This document shows, piece by piece, positions 51,807 through 60,329 of a DNA stretch of 64,000 bases (position 1 is its first letter; each line of letters opens with the position of its first letter). Under the pieces are notes generated by a model that made no database searches, was not told where the DNA came from, and saw nothing but the letters and a program-made list of their open reading frames with translations. The translations under genes were made by a program, and so were the position numbers. This DNA is from Chitinophaga oryzae (GTDB taxonomy: Bacteria > Bacteroidota > Bacteroidia > Chitinophagales > Chitinophagaceae), in contig NZ_CP051204.2 of the NCBI RefSeq assembly GCF_012516375.2, positions 8,045,501 through 8,109,500 of the forward strand, in the 5' to 3' direction.

Positions 51807-51881
51807 GGCCTCGTAGTACAATGGATAGTATAAGAGTTTCCGAAGCTCCAGATTCAAGTTCGATTCTTGACGAGGCTACCA
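51807..51881 (+). tRNA. tRNA-Arg (anticodon CCG)
   Basis: Cloverleaf: acceptor GGCCTCG / CGAGGCT with a G-U first pair, D-stem GTAC/GTAT, and an anticodon stem with loop TTCCGAA. The anticodon CCG reads CGG. T-stem TCAAG/CTTGA with loop TTCGATT, discriminator A878, and an encoded CCA at 51879-51881. One mismatch occurs at the base of the anticodon stem (A-C). A terminator follows. Confidence 0.9.
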
Positions 51882-51892
51882 AAAGATTCATT

Positions 51893-51928
51893 CGCCCAAT
51901 TTCAGCTTTACTGGAATTGGGCGTTTTT
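51893..51928 (+). terminator. Terminator of tRNA-Arg(CCG)
   Basis: A 13-bp stem (CGCCCAATTTCAG / CTGGAATTGGGCG, one mismatch) with a short loop and a T-run. It is clearly similar to the terminator of the other tRNA-Arg at 9328-9364. Confidence 0.88.
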
Positions 51929-52367
51929 CATTTATGGACGTGGGTTTCGGAGGAAAGGGCGGTAAAAGGGAGTAAAGGGGGATTAAACGAAATCTTGCCC
52001 CAAACCTTACCCCATACCTTACCCCCAAATATATAACTGGTAGGGCTTTGATCACCTGTAATTCACCCATTATGCCAAGTTGATTTTTAACTGTAACGAG
52101 TTGCCCGGAGCCGTAGAACATACAAACGCCTTTTTCCGGCACTTTCTGATCATCCCCTTTGGCGTGACCATTGTGACCTGTCTGGTAAGAAATGCCAAGT
52201 TCTGCGAGGTACTATCCACAGCTACCCTTGAACTGGCCGATCAGGGGAAGACTTTCCCCAGGTCATTTACGCGCGCACATAGGCAAAGTGCTCATACAGG
52301 GGAAGTTAAATAATGTTAATTACAACCTTCTTCCCCCTTAATCAAATAAAAGTATGACCTGGTATGG
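51929..52367. other. Non-coding or decayed stretch after tRNA-Arg(CCG)
   Basis: No convincing gene. The stretch begins with sequence like that following the first tRNA-Arg (TTTCGGAGGAAAG), has a tandem ACCTTACCCC / ACCTTACCCC motif near 52010-52030, and contains only short frames with no recognisable domain (one of 77 codons at 52080-52313 on the plus strand). It may be the eroded end of an integrated element; no integrase signature was found. Confidence 0.45.
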
Positions 52368-52862
52368 TTATTTTACCGCTGCTCTATATACCAGGGTAAA
52401 AGTCTGCATGATCGTACAATCGACAAAAAACTTATTATCCTCGGGATAATTGAATAAATCTTCTAGTGTATATTCGTAAAATGTGGAATTTTTCTCCATC
52501 GAATTGTAAGCGACAATAGGAATGATTAATGCATCCCCTTCTTTTAATTTTCGTTTAAATATCTCCTCCCAATTTATTTTACTATATAAATCAGCCTTCG
52601 TTAGTTGAGCGACCATCTTTTCAGGAAAATATTTTGAAGGCAATATTTTTAAAATTCCCCCCTGAGAATTAAAAATAATCTTCATTGAAAATGCTGATGC
52701 AATCTTCTTTTCAGACAATTCCGTCGGGTATCGTACATTCCTTTCCAATATCCGAATCAGTTCATCTTTTGCATTTTGATGCTCACTAGTGTGTGCTGCT
52801 ACAGTTCCAGAAAACGAAATGCTTGTCAAACTAAAAAAGTTAATTAGAATAAACAATCTCAT
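52368..52862 (-). CDS. Hypothetical secreted protein
   Basis: A 164-residue protein with a signal peptide (residues 1-23, LFILINFFSLTSISFSGTVAA). The mature part includes HQNAKDELIRILERNVRYPTELSEKKIASAFSMKIIFNSQGGILKI, which loosely recalls the TonB C-terminal type of small Bacteroidota proteins (RYP...G..ISFVI), but the match is weak. Codon use is AT-rich compared with core genes. Located in the accessory stretch after the tRNA. Confidence 0.5.
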   Translation of the reverse strand: MRLFILINFFSLTSISFSGTVAAHTSEHQNAKDELIRILERNVRYPTELSEKKIASAFSMKIIFNSQGGILKILPSKYFPEKMVAQLTKADLYSKINWEEIFKRKLKEGDALIIPIVAYNSMEKNSTFYEYTLEDLFNYPEDNKFFVDCTIMQTFTLVYRAAVK

Positions 52863-52898
52863 AAGTTGGATTTTTATAACCAGACAAAAAATTAGTAT

Positions 52899-53135
52899 TT
52901 AGTTATAGCAGCGGGTACCTTTATTCTGATTCTTGTCATATTGGTCACCCCTCAGCAAAACATTATTTGCTTCTGTTGGGTTTGCTTGCGCAAATAACAA
53001 CCAGGCTTTGGTATCTTGTAGCCCTTCCCATGCCAATGCCTCCGCGTCACCCCAGCTAAGGCCTGGACCCAATATGGGAAGTAAAGCAAGAAATGTCCTG
53101 ATCAGTAGCGAAAGCGAACTGATAACACTACTCAA
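52899..53135 (-). CDS. Short hypothetical protein, possibly the tail of a larger gene
   Basis: A 78-codon frame. The C-terminal half (WGDAEALAWEGLQDTKAWLLFAQANPTEANNVLLRGDQYDKNQNKGTRCYN) is protein-like and resembles the end of a polymorphic toxin or RHS tail in style, while the N-terminus looks random. No start with a good context is evident. It sits 53 bases from an Imm26-like gene. This is most likely a remnant. Confidence 0.35.
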   Translation of the reverse strand: MSSVISSLSLLIRTFLALLPILGPGLSWGDAEALAWEGLQDTKAWLLFAQANPTEANNVLLRGDQYDKNQNKGTRCYN

Positions 53136-53188
53136 CAGCTTACTTTAACCTTAGCAAAATACAATATTACCCAATCCTGCTATCAGAT

Positions 53189-53839
53189 TCATTTCCCATA
53201 CAACCGCGCCAAATCACACCCCATTTCTTTCGCCAGTTCATAATAACTGACATCTGGACTGATCTTCAGATCATGGTAAATCTCCTTCCGTATATCCGGA
53301 TGATAATACAGATCCAGGTCCGTCAGGCTTTCCGGATAATATTCCCCCGCTATCAGATCCTCCCGCCCCTGCAGCGACAGCGCAGCATCCAGTACTACCA
53401 TAGGAAATTCTGCGCCTGGTAGTATGCCCGGATATTCCACAGGGCCTTTTATACTGGTACGGAAATACAATTCTCCTCTCATCAATCTTACTTCATTGTA
53501 AGCATTCCCTACGACTTCCGGAAACTCTACTTTGGTAATATCCACTTCCCTGTATCCGGCTTTTCCGCATTCAATTTGATGGCTCTTCAGGTCCATACGG
53601 AAAACAAATACCCGTGGGATCAATATCTCCGGATTATCAGGAGGAAGTGTGGAAGCATATATTCCTTTGTATATCTCAACAAGCTGACAACCGGTATAAC
53701 TGCTAAAATAACTTTCACTATTGACGGCTGCATTTTTAAGTTGCCGGTCCACATCAAACAGTACCCTGCCGAAAATATAGCGGGGATGGCCTTCTTGCTT
53801 CCAGTAAAAAATGTCACCTGTCGAAATTTTCTTTTTCAT
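53189..53839 (-). CDS. Imm26-like putative immunity protein
   Basis: A 216-residue soluble protein. The N-terminus MKKKISTGDIFYWKQEGHPRYIFGRVLFDVDRQ matches the pattern of Imm26-like immunity proteins (G-DIF-x-Y-GRV). The remainder includes LMRGELYFRTSIKGPVEYPGILPGAEFP. Imm26 proteins protect against polymorphic toxins; here the neighbour at 52899-53135 could be the remains of one. It lies on the minus strand, and a hairpin at 53868-53900 separates it from the DNA upstream. Confidence 0.5.
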   Translation of the reverse strand: MKKKISTGDIFYWKQEGHPRYIFGRVLFDVDRQLKNAAVNSESYFSSYTGCQLVEIYKGIYASTLPPDNPEILIPRVFVFRMDLKSHQIECGKAGYREVDITKVEFPEVVGNAYNEVRLMRGELYFRTSIKGPVEYPGILPGAEFPMVVLDAALSLQGREDLIAGEYYPESLTDLDLYYHPDIRKEIYHDLKISPDVSYYELAKEMGCDLARLYGK

Positions 53840-53867
53840 TTGATCCGTTTAAATAGAAGATATGAAA

Positions 53868-53900
53868 AATGCCCATCAGAGAACTGAATGGGCGTTTTTT
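53868..53900. terminator. Bidirectional terminator-like hairpin
   Basis: AATGCCCAT / ATGGGCGTT arms with a T-run on both strands and an 11-base loop. No intact gene leads into it from either side. It may be left over from a lost gene. Confidence 0.6.
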
Positions 53901-54746
53901 GTTTTGGGTTAACGTTACTAGTCGTTTATGATTGTGAACTTTGGCATAATGCCGTAGTATTGTTCTTTCACTTTACCAGCATAGCATTCGGGGAATGTTT
54001 GCTGCCACGATCCAGACCTCAGACAAGCCATAAAATCAATGGCAGCAAACCATCAAACAGTGGATATTTTTTTATCCTGAATGGCTTTAAAATCTGCTTC
54101 TTTTAAGCGCCATCCGTAAACTGAAGTAAAAGTAGTGTATCCTCAAACGTCCTTTCATGGCAGGTCGATATCCGCGGCAGGCGTTTCAATATCTGCGGTT
54201 ATTTCCTGAATTTTCGCAGGGTGCTAAATATCTGCACTGAAGTATATCCTCGTAAACTTCTCTATAACACCAATGTGTTATGTTGAATAGCAGGGTTTTA
54301 TCTATATTTGGAGACATTCAACTAGATAACCAAAATCTGTATCATCCTTATTTACCCATAACGTTTGCCGAATTGTTTGGAAGCTAAATATTCTACAATT
54401 AGTGAAGTAAATCATAAATCTAAAATTGTGCTGTTGCCCGTGAAGAGATAGAGAACTTTTCAACCAAAAAAATTTAAGTCAACCTATGATCAAAGCGTTA
54501 GTCACAGCATCGTAGAAACACTTGTTTTTGCTTGTAATTAAGAATTTTTTTAACATCCGTACTGTCATTTTCAGGCCCGGCAAGGCCTGTGGTTTTGTTA
54601 TTGCCATTTACATATATACTCGTGAGTGACCCACAGTAATCAAGGATAATCCACCTTTATTTCTTACTGATCTCGGAGCCATATGCTGTAGGTGGTCGGG
54701 GAATTCCTGTCTTTATATGTTATCTCAAATCAAATCTAAATTGCTC
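53901..54746. other. Long gap without intact gene
   Basis: About 840 bases between the hairpin and the second susC. Frames are short and interrupted. A minus-strand stretch at about 53930-54150 reads as protein-like sequence with two in-frame stops (segments RLKEADFKAIQDKK and YYGIMPKFTIIND), suggesting a decayed gene. The motif ATATCYGC appears three times near 54168-54235. The remaining AT-rich part is probably the leader and control region of susC; I see no sigma/anti-sigma pair. Confidence 0.4.
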
Positions 54747-57700
54747 ATGAAAAATTTGCTACTCTTATGGCTGTTCGTGGCCAGCAGTATTGTGCATGCT
54801 TATGCTCAGACACGAACAATCTCCGGAAAGGTCACAGATGCAAAAGACGGCGCGCCGATACCAGGTGTGACTGTCAGCATCAGTGGCTCCAGAACAGGCA
54901 CCATGACAGGTCCTGACGGAAGTTACAAACTACCGGTGAGCGACAACGCTTCGCTGGTATTTTCCTATGTCGGTTATCTCAACCAAACGGTGTCCACCAC
55001 CGGCAAAAGCCGCGTGGATATTTCCATGCAGGTAGACACCAAAGGTCTGCAGGAAATAGTGGTGACCGGTGTGGGCGCAGCCACTGACAGAAGGAAAGTC
55101 GCTATTGCGGTAGAATCGTTGTCAGGAAAAGATCTGCCTAAAGTACCTGCCGCTTCTATCGACCAGGCCCTGGTAGGTAAAATCGCGGGTGCACAGATAT
55201 CCTCTGTTTCCGGTCAGCCAGGCCAGCAGGCACAAATTATTCTACGCGGTATCAACTCATTGGGGGGCAACGGCACCCAACCCATGATCCTCCTGGACGG
55301 CGTGCAAGTCAATGCCGGCAGCAGCTTGAACGGCTCCTCCGGCAACCTCTCCTCCAGGCTTGCAGACCTTGACCTGTCTAACATAGAAAGAGTGGAAGTA
55401 GTTCAGGGAGCTGCCGCTGCTACCATCTATGGCGCACAGGGTGCCAACGGCGTTATCCAATTGTTCTCCAAAAAAGGAACCCGTACCGGAAAAGTAAATG
55501 TCAACTTTAGTTCAAGAGTGAGCTTTGATGACGTGTTAAAAGGTAATTTCAAATACCTTCGTAAACACTATTATCCTACCGATGCTGAAGGATTTATCCT
55601 CGACACCAGGGGCAACCGGATTAAACAAGATGCAAAAGGCACCTGGACGCAACCTAACAGGGATATCACTCCTAACACTGTCATGGATAAAGACTTCAAA
55701 GAACCTACCTACGATCACGTTGATCAGTTATTTAAAAACGGCGCGCCTACATACAACAACGCCATCAATATCTCCGGGGGCAAAGAAGGGTATGATTTTG
55801 CGCTCAACGTCTCCAACCTCAAACAAACCAGTATTATCAACGGAGACTACAGCAGAACCAATCTCTCCCTGAACCTGGGAGCAGATATCCTGAAAAATCT
55901 TAAACTCCGCTCTACTACACAACTCATCACTTCTAAAAATACAACCGGCGCCATTACAGGTCAGAATAACATCTTCAGCGGATTAGGCACCGCCATGTCA
56001 TCCTATCAATATGAGGACTTATTGTTCAGAGATTCCATCGGTAATTATCCTTTCAATACCGTCACAAGCGATAACTCTGTATATCCGTACTATTCGTTTC
56101 AGAATCGGACATATGAGGCCAAAACCAGCCGGGTGGTACAAGGTATTAGCCTCAATTATCAACCTGTCAGGTTTCTGGAAATAGACTATAAATATGGTAT
56201 TGACTATTCCCGCTACGATTTCACCGATTTTATCCACAATCAGGAGCAAACGCTGACTCCTGGAAAGGGCATTGACCCGTTTAATGGGAAGCTCACTTAC
56301 GACAGAGACAATGAGACAATCCAGAACTCGCTGATAACTTTGTTCGTAAAAACTGATTTTGAACGCGACTTCAACCTGAAAGTGCCTATCACCACCTCCA
56401 CCCAGTTTGCATACGACTGGCGTAAACGTGTGTATGGCAACGTTATTTCGGAAGGAGTTGGTTTCGCACCCTTTCCACCCTATACATTAGCCAATGCTGC
56501 CTCCAAAAGCAACGATGAAACCCGCATAGAATTCGTCACCTACGGCTATCTGATCAATCAACATATTGATTACGGAAACCTGTTCGGCATCTCCGGTGGA
56601 GTAAGGATAGACTACTCTTCTGCGTTCGGTCGTGGTACCAAACCATTCACATTCGGTCGTGGCGATGCCTACTTCAGGCTGGGCGAGTTGTTAAAAGTTC
56701 CAAGCATCTATGAACTGAAATTAAGGGGCGCTTATGGCGTAGCAGGTATCCAACCGGAGCCATATGACCGACAAATCACTCTCTCTAAAGGCGCTATCGG
56801 TGACGCGAACTATCTTATTCTCAAAAATACCCTGAATAACTCTGACCTTACTGTAGAAACTTCTAAAGAAGCGGAAGTAGGTATCGACCTCGGTCTTGAA
56901 CTCGGTAAAGGCAAGTGGTTTAGAAAACTTGTTTTTGTTCCTACCTATTGGGATAGGAGTTCCAGCAGCGTTATACGGTCTATTGATCTCTCTCCGTCTA
57001 CCGGTGCCAGCGGCATCAGAACCAATGCGCTGACCATCAAATCCAACGGTTTCCAGTTTTCATTTGACCTGGATGTACTGGAAAGCAAAAAGATGTATTG
57101 GAACTTTGGGGTAAAATTCGGGAAACAACGTTCTATCGTTGATAAGATCTCCAACGGGAAACCTATCACTATTGGAGGCTCCGGCGAAGGCCAATTTGTG
57201 CTGAAAGAAGGTGAAAGCGTGGGCGCATTCTTTGGCGTTACACCGCTCACCAGCATCGATGAGCTCCCCGCTACTGCCGTAAAAGGTAACTATGAAGTTG
57301 GCCCCAACGGTTACGTAGTAAATAAAAACACCAAGGCTGTAATGTTCGGCACCGAAAACAAAAAAATCGGTGACCCTACTCCTAAATTCAACATGAGTTT
57401 CAATAATACGCTGACTTTCAACGGTCAGCTGACGTTATCCTTCCAACTTGACTGGGTATATGGCGGCCAGGTTTACAACCAGACACGGCAATGGTTATAT
57501 GCAGACAAGATCAGCAGTGACTTCGAAAAGCCAGTTACTATTAACGGTCAAACTGGCGCCTTCATCGCTTACTATAACAGTCTTTATAACACCAACGGTA
57601 CAAACTCCGTATTTGTAGAAGACGGCTCTTTCCTGAGATTGCGTGACCTCACCCTCAACTACAGGCTGGACAAATTCCTGACCAACAAATTCATCAACAC

Positions 57701-57866
57701 GGCGCAGGTCAGCCTCACCGGAAGAAACCTCTTCACCATCAGTAATTACTCCGGTCTGGATCCTGAAGCCAGCGCCCGTGTAAATGACCCTACCAGAAGA
57801 GGTATCGACGTATACTCTTTCCCAAACTTCAGGTCTATACAAATCGGTGTAACGTTTGGCTTCTAA
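54747..57866 (+). CDS. SusC/RagA TonB-linked outer membrane protein (second system)
   Basis: A 1039-residue outer-membrane transporter from the ATG at 54747; a start ten codons earlier is possible. Signal peptide (LLLLWLFVASSIVHAYAQ), carboxypeptidase-regulatory-like domain (TISGKVTDAKDGAPIPGVTVSISG), plug with DTKGLQEIVVTGVGAATDRRKVAIAVESLSGKDL and ERVEVVQGAAAATIYGAQGANGVIQLFSKKG, and a barrel ending FRSIQIGVTFGF. Paired with the SusD-like protein directly downstream. Substrate unknown; no enzymes for glycans are nearby. Confidence 0.95.
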   Translation: MKNLLLLWLFVASSIVHAYAQTRTISGKVTDAKDGAPIPGVTVSISGSRTGTMTGPDGSYKLPVSDNASLVFSYVGYLNQTVSTTGKSRVDISMQVDTKGLQEIVVTGVGAATDRRKVAIAVESLSGKDLPKVPAASIDQALVGKIAGAQISSVSGQPGQQAQIILRGINSLGGNGTQPMILLDGVQVNAGSSLNGSSGNLSSRLADLDLSNIERVEVVQGAAAATIYGAQGANGVIQLFSKKGTRTGKVNVNFSSRVSFDDVLKGNFKYLRKHYYPTDAEGFILDTRGNRIKQDAKGTWTQPNRDITPNTVMDKDFKEPTYDHVDQLFKNGAPTYNNAINISGGKEGYDFALNVSNLKQTSIINGDYSRTNLSLNLGADILKNLKLRSTTQLITSKNTTGAITGQNNIFSGLGTAMSSYQYEDLLFRDSIGNYPFNTVTSDNSVYPYYSFQNRTYEAKTSRVVQGISLNYQPVRFLEIDYKYGIDYSRYDFTDFIHNQEQTLTPGKGIDPFNGKLTYDRDNETIQNSLITLFVKTDFERDFNLKVPITTSTQFAYDWRKRVYGNVISEGVGFAPFPPYTLANAASKSNDETRIEFVTYGYLINQHIDYGNLFGISGGVRIDYSSAFGRGTKPFTFGRGDAYFRLGELLKVPSIYELKLRGAYGVAGIQPEPYDRQITLSKGAIGDANYLILKNTLNNSDLTVETSKEAEVGIDLGLELGKGKWFRKLVFVPTYWDRSSSSVIRSIDLSPSTGASGIRTNALTIKSNGFQFSFDLDVLESKKMYWNFGVKFGKQRSIVDKISNGKPITIGGSGEGQFVLKEGESVGAFFGVTPLTSIDELPATAVKGNYEVGPNGYVVNKNTKAVMFGTENKKIGDPTPKFNMSFNNTLTFNGQLTLSFQLDWVYGGQVYNQTRQWLYADKISSDFEKPVTINGQTGAFIAYYNSLYNTNGTNSVFVEDGSFLRLRDLTLNYRLDKFLTNKFINTAQVSLTGRNLFTISNYSGLDPEASARVNDPTRRGIDVYSFPNFRSIQIGVTFGF

Positions 57867-57885
57867 AACACAAAAAATTCCGAAC

Positions 57886-59478
57886 ATGAAGAAAGTATTT
57901 CTCGCAATATTCTCCGCCTCCCTCCTTTTCGGTTGCAGTAAGAGCAGCCTGGACCTGGTGAATCCTAATGAACCTACCCCGGCCGTATTGAAATCAGAAG
58001 AAGGACTGGTTAGAGGCGCTCTTGGCATTTATAACAAATTCGGTCTTGAATTCTGGTGGATAGCTCTCGCCAATCATGATGCCATGGGCGACAGCTACAC
58101 CATCAGTGCAGGTAACTTCTCCTGGAGGTGGGTGAACCAAGTGTCCAAAATTACTTTGTCCAACGGTACAGTACTGACGCCACCCCAGGGCGGCTCTCAG
58201 GGCACGGAGTTAAAGAACCGCAACGACCGTTCTTTTGGTAATGACAATGCATTTTACAACGAATGGGCGGCACTCTACTTTGTGAATAACCAGGCTAATC
58301 TGATCCTGGATGTCACCTCCAAAAGCGATTTGGAGCTGAAAGGCACAGCAGATCAGGTAGCTACCAAAAAAGCATTGATCCGTGCTTATGCTTACTGGTG
58401 GAAAGGATTTACCTACTCCCGCATCGGTTCCATCTATATCGCCGGGGTACAGGCCGATAAATTTGTAGACGGCACCCTGATGAACAACGAGTTCGTAACC
58501 CACGATGCGATAGTAAAATTAGGTAATGACAACTTCGACGCTTGTGTGGCTGAGCTAAACAAGGTTACAAACGTCGAAACTTATAATGCGCTGTTCAAAC
58601 GCCTTATTCCCGATTTTACTACTAGTGGTAAAGGCGGCGTAATCAGTCCTGATGCATGGAAAAGACATATTAACACCTATAAGGCCAGAAACCTCCTGGT
58701 AAACAAAAAGGTGGCCCAGATGACCAATGCAGACTGGACCAATGTGTTAAACCTCGCCACTGCTGGTATTACCCAAGAGGACAAAATCTTCACGATGCGC
58801 AGCGCAGATGTAAACGACCTGGTGTCCATCACCGCCTGGTCTCCCTACCGCTTACAGATTGGTTGGGAAAACATCAGCGAACGCCTCGTTCAGGACTTCA
58901 AAGCAGGGGATGAGCGTTATACCCGCAACATAGACGGTCCGTATGCCGCCTACGGCAATGAAAGAAACAGAGGCGCACAATACGCTACCAGGTGGTATCT
59001 TTATGAAATAGGCGATGGCGGCGATTGGGCCTCCACTACTACGGGTCTGGCGGAATTGCCAGTTGCCTGCTCCTACGAAGAAAATGCACTGATGATCGCA
59101 GAAGCAAACATCCGCCTCGGCAATATCGACGAAGGGCTGAAATATGTTGACGCCGTACGTGACTATCAACAGTCAGGCCTCGCACATGTTTCCGGTACCG
59201 GCCTTTCACAGGCAAACGCCCTCGAAGAGCTGCGCCGCGAAAGAAGAATTGGCCTCTTCCTCAAAAATGTGGCCTTCTATGACGCCCGGAGATGGAACGT
59301 TACCGCTCCTGCCGCACAAGGTGGCGGACGCCAACACGCATGGGTGATCAAACCGGATAATACCCTGGATGCCAATGCCACTATCGAATACAATTATCTC
59401 GATTACTGGGACGTTCCGCAAAATGAGCTGGACTTCAATACCCCCAGCAACACTTCTGCTCCGGTAAAATCCAACTAA
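57886..59478 (+). CDS. RagB/SusD family nutrient uptake lipoprotein
   Basis: A 530-residue lipoprotein (MKKVFLAIFSASLLFGC, Cys17). Helical TPR-like regions include GLVRGALGIYNKFGLEFWW, ATKKALIRAYAYWWKGFTYSRIGSIY, and the C-terminal RagB segments EENALMIAEANIRLGNIDEGLKYVDAVRDYQ and ALEELRRERRIGLFLKNVAFYDARRW. It forms the surface lid of the second SusC. The start at 57886 is the one that gives the lipoprotein signal. A terminator follows. Confidence 0.93.
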   Translation: MKKVFLAIFSASLLFGCSKSSLDLVNPNEPTPAVLKSEEGLVRGALGIYNKFGLEFWWIALANHDAMGDSYTISAGNFSWRWVNQVSKITLSNGTVLTPPQGGSQGTELKNRNDRSFGNDNAFYNEWAALYFVNNQANLILDVTSKSDLELKGTADQVATKKALIRAYAYWWKGFTYSRIGSIYIAGVQADKFVDGTLMNNEFVTHDAIVKLGNDNFDACVAELNKVTNVETYNALFKRLIPDFTTSGKGGVISPDAWKRHINTYKARNLLVNKKVAQMTNADWTNVLNLATAGITQEDKIFTMRSADVNDLVSITAWSPYRLQIGWENISERLVQDFKAGDERYTRNIDGPYAAYGNERNRGAQYATRWYLYEIGDGGDWASTTTGLAELPVACSYEENALMIAEANIRLGNIDEGLKYVDAVRDYQQSGLAHVSGTGLSQANALEELRRERRIGLFLKNVAFYDARRWNVTAPAAQGGGRQHAWVIKPDNTLDANATIEYNYLDYWDVPQNELDFNTPSNTSAPVKSN

Positions 59479-59500
59479 TCCTCTTTTCTCTTTTAATACA

Positions 59501-59533
59501 AACGGGGGCGGCGTATAGCCGTCCCCGTTTTTT
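59501..59533 (+). terminator. Rho-independent terminator of the second susCD pair
   Basis: Stem AACGGGG...CCCCGTT with an inner GGC/GCC pair region, followed by a T-run, 22 bases after the susD stop. Confidence 0.88.
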
Positions 59534-59563
59534 ATTTTACCATTCAGTTGTAAATTGTTGCGG

Positions 59564-60241
59564 TCAGCGGTGCCATAACCTTCGCCATTTGTACTTGATA
59601 CGTTGCCAGGGCGTTCTTTTCTGTATAGCACCTACGACAACTACTTCTCCGAGCAACTGGGTATCAATTTCTTTCAATACTACATCAACCGTCTGCTGAC
59701 TTGTTACCGGTACCTCAGCCGTCGTACACCCAATAAAGGAAAAAACCAGGGTTATTTTCTGTTCCCAGGCAGGAATATTTAAATGGTAGTGGCCGTTGGC
59801 ATCTGCAACGGCGCCTGTATTGCTTCCTTTGATCGCTACCAAAGCCCCTGGCATAGTAGCTCCCCCTTCCAGTGTCACTTTTCCGCTAATGGTGCGCAAC
59901 ATCGTGGTATCTGCCTGGTGCACCGGATGGTCCGCGGCAGCTGCCATGGTAGCCGGCACCCCGGCTGCCAGCAGCGCGCCCAGTACGGCAACGGGCAACA
60001 GTGAGGCGGCCTGCGGCTCCGGGCGTATCTTCCGGTCCAGCTGCGACTGCCTGAAACGGCCGCAATACTGCTGTGAGGTATTGGAAAGTAATGCAAGTAC
60101 CTCGCTATCTGTGAGGCCGGTGAAATCAATGACGGTCTTCCGGCAACTGTCACAGAAACGGCCCCCGGCGGCAGGTATCATATTTTCCCAGGATTGCTGG
60201 CAAGGATGCGGTATAGAAACGATCAGGGATATCTTTCGCAT
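59564..60241 (-). CDS. Four-cysteine domain / carboxypeptidase-regulatory-like membrane protein
   Basis: A 225-residue protein. The N-terminal domain (residues 1-65) has Cys14, 30, 33 and 60 in IPHPCQQSWENM, GRFCDSCRKTVIDF and QYCGRF, the same pattern as the protein at 21872-22438. A membrane helix (LLPVAVLGALLAAGVPATMAAA) follows, then a carboxypeptidase-regulatory-like domain (TISGKVTLEGGATMPGALVAIKGSNTGAVADANGHYHLNIPAW) and a basic tail. The start at 60241 is chosen because this N-terminus matches the other member. The role is unknown; a zinc-binding cytoplasmic sensor joined to a periplasmic domain is possible. Confidence 0.7.
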   Translation of the reverse strand: MRKISLIVSIPHPCQQSWENMIPAAGGRFCDSCRKTVIDFTGLTDSEVLALLSNTSQQYCGRFRQSQLDRKIRPEPQAASLLPVAVLGALLAAGVPATMAAAADHPVHQADTTMLRTISGKVTLEGGATMPGALVAIKGSNTGAVADANGHYHLNIPAWEQKITLVFSFIGCTTAEVPVTSQQTVDVVLKEIDTQLLGEVVVVGAIQKRTPWQRIKYKWRRLWHR

Positions 60242-60329
60242 AAGTAATGAATTACCATAATTTACGCCTTTTGACTGAAACAGCGCGGCCGGCGCAGGAG
60301 GTCCCGTGCCGGCCGTAAATTTATCCCTG

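Noticed and set aside
51929..52367. A phage or element integrase remnant next to tRNA-Arg(CCG)
   Set aside because: No R-H-R-Y tyrosine recombinase motifs can be read in any frame; kept only as a possible decayed element end.
53888..54106. A 72-codon plus-strand frame (MGVFCFGLTLL...)
   Set aside because: It starts inside a terminator hairpin and has no coding-like features.
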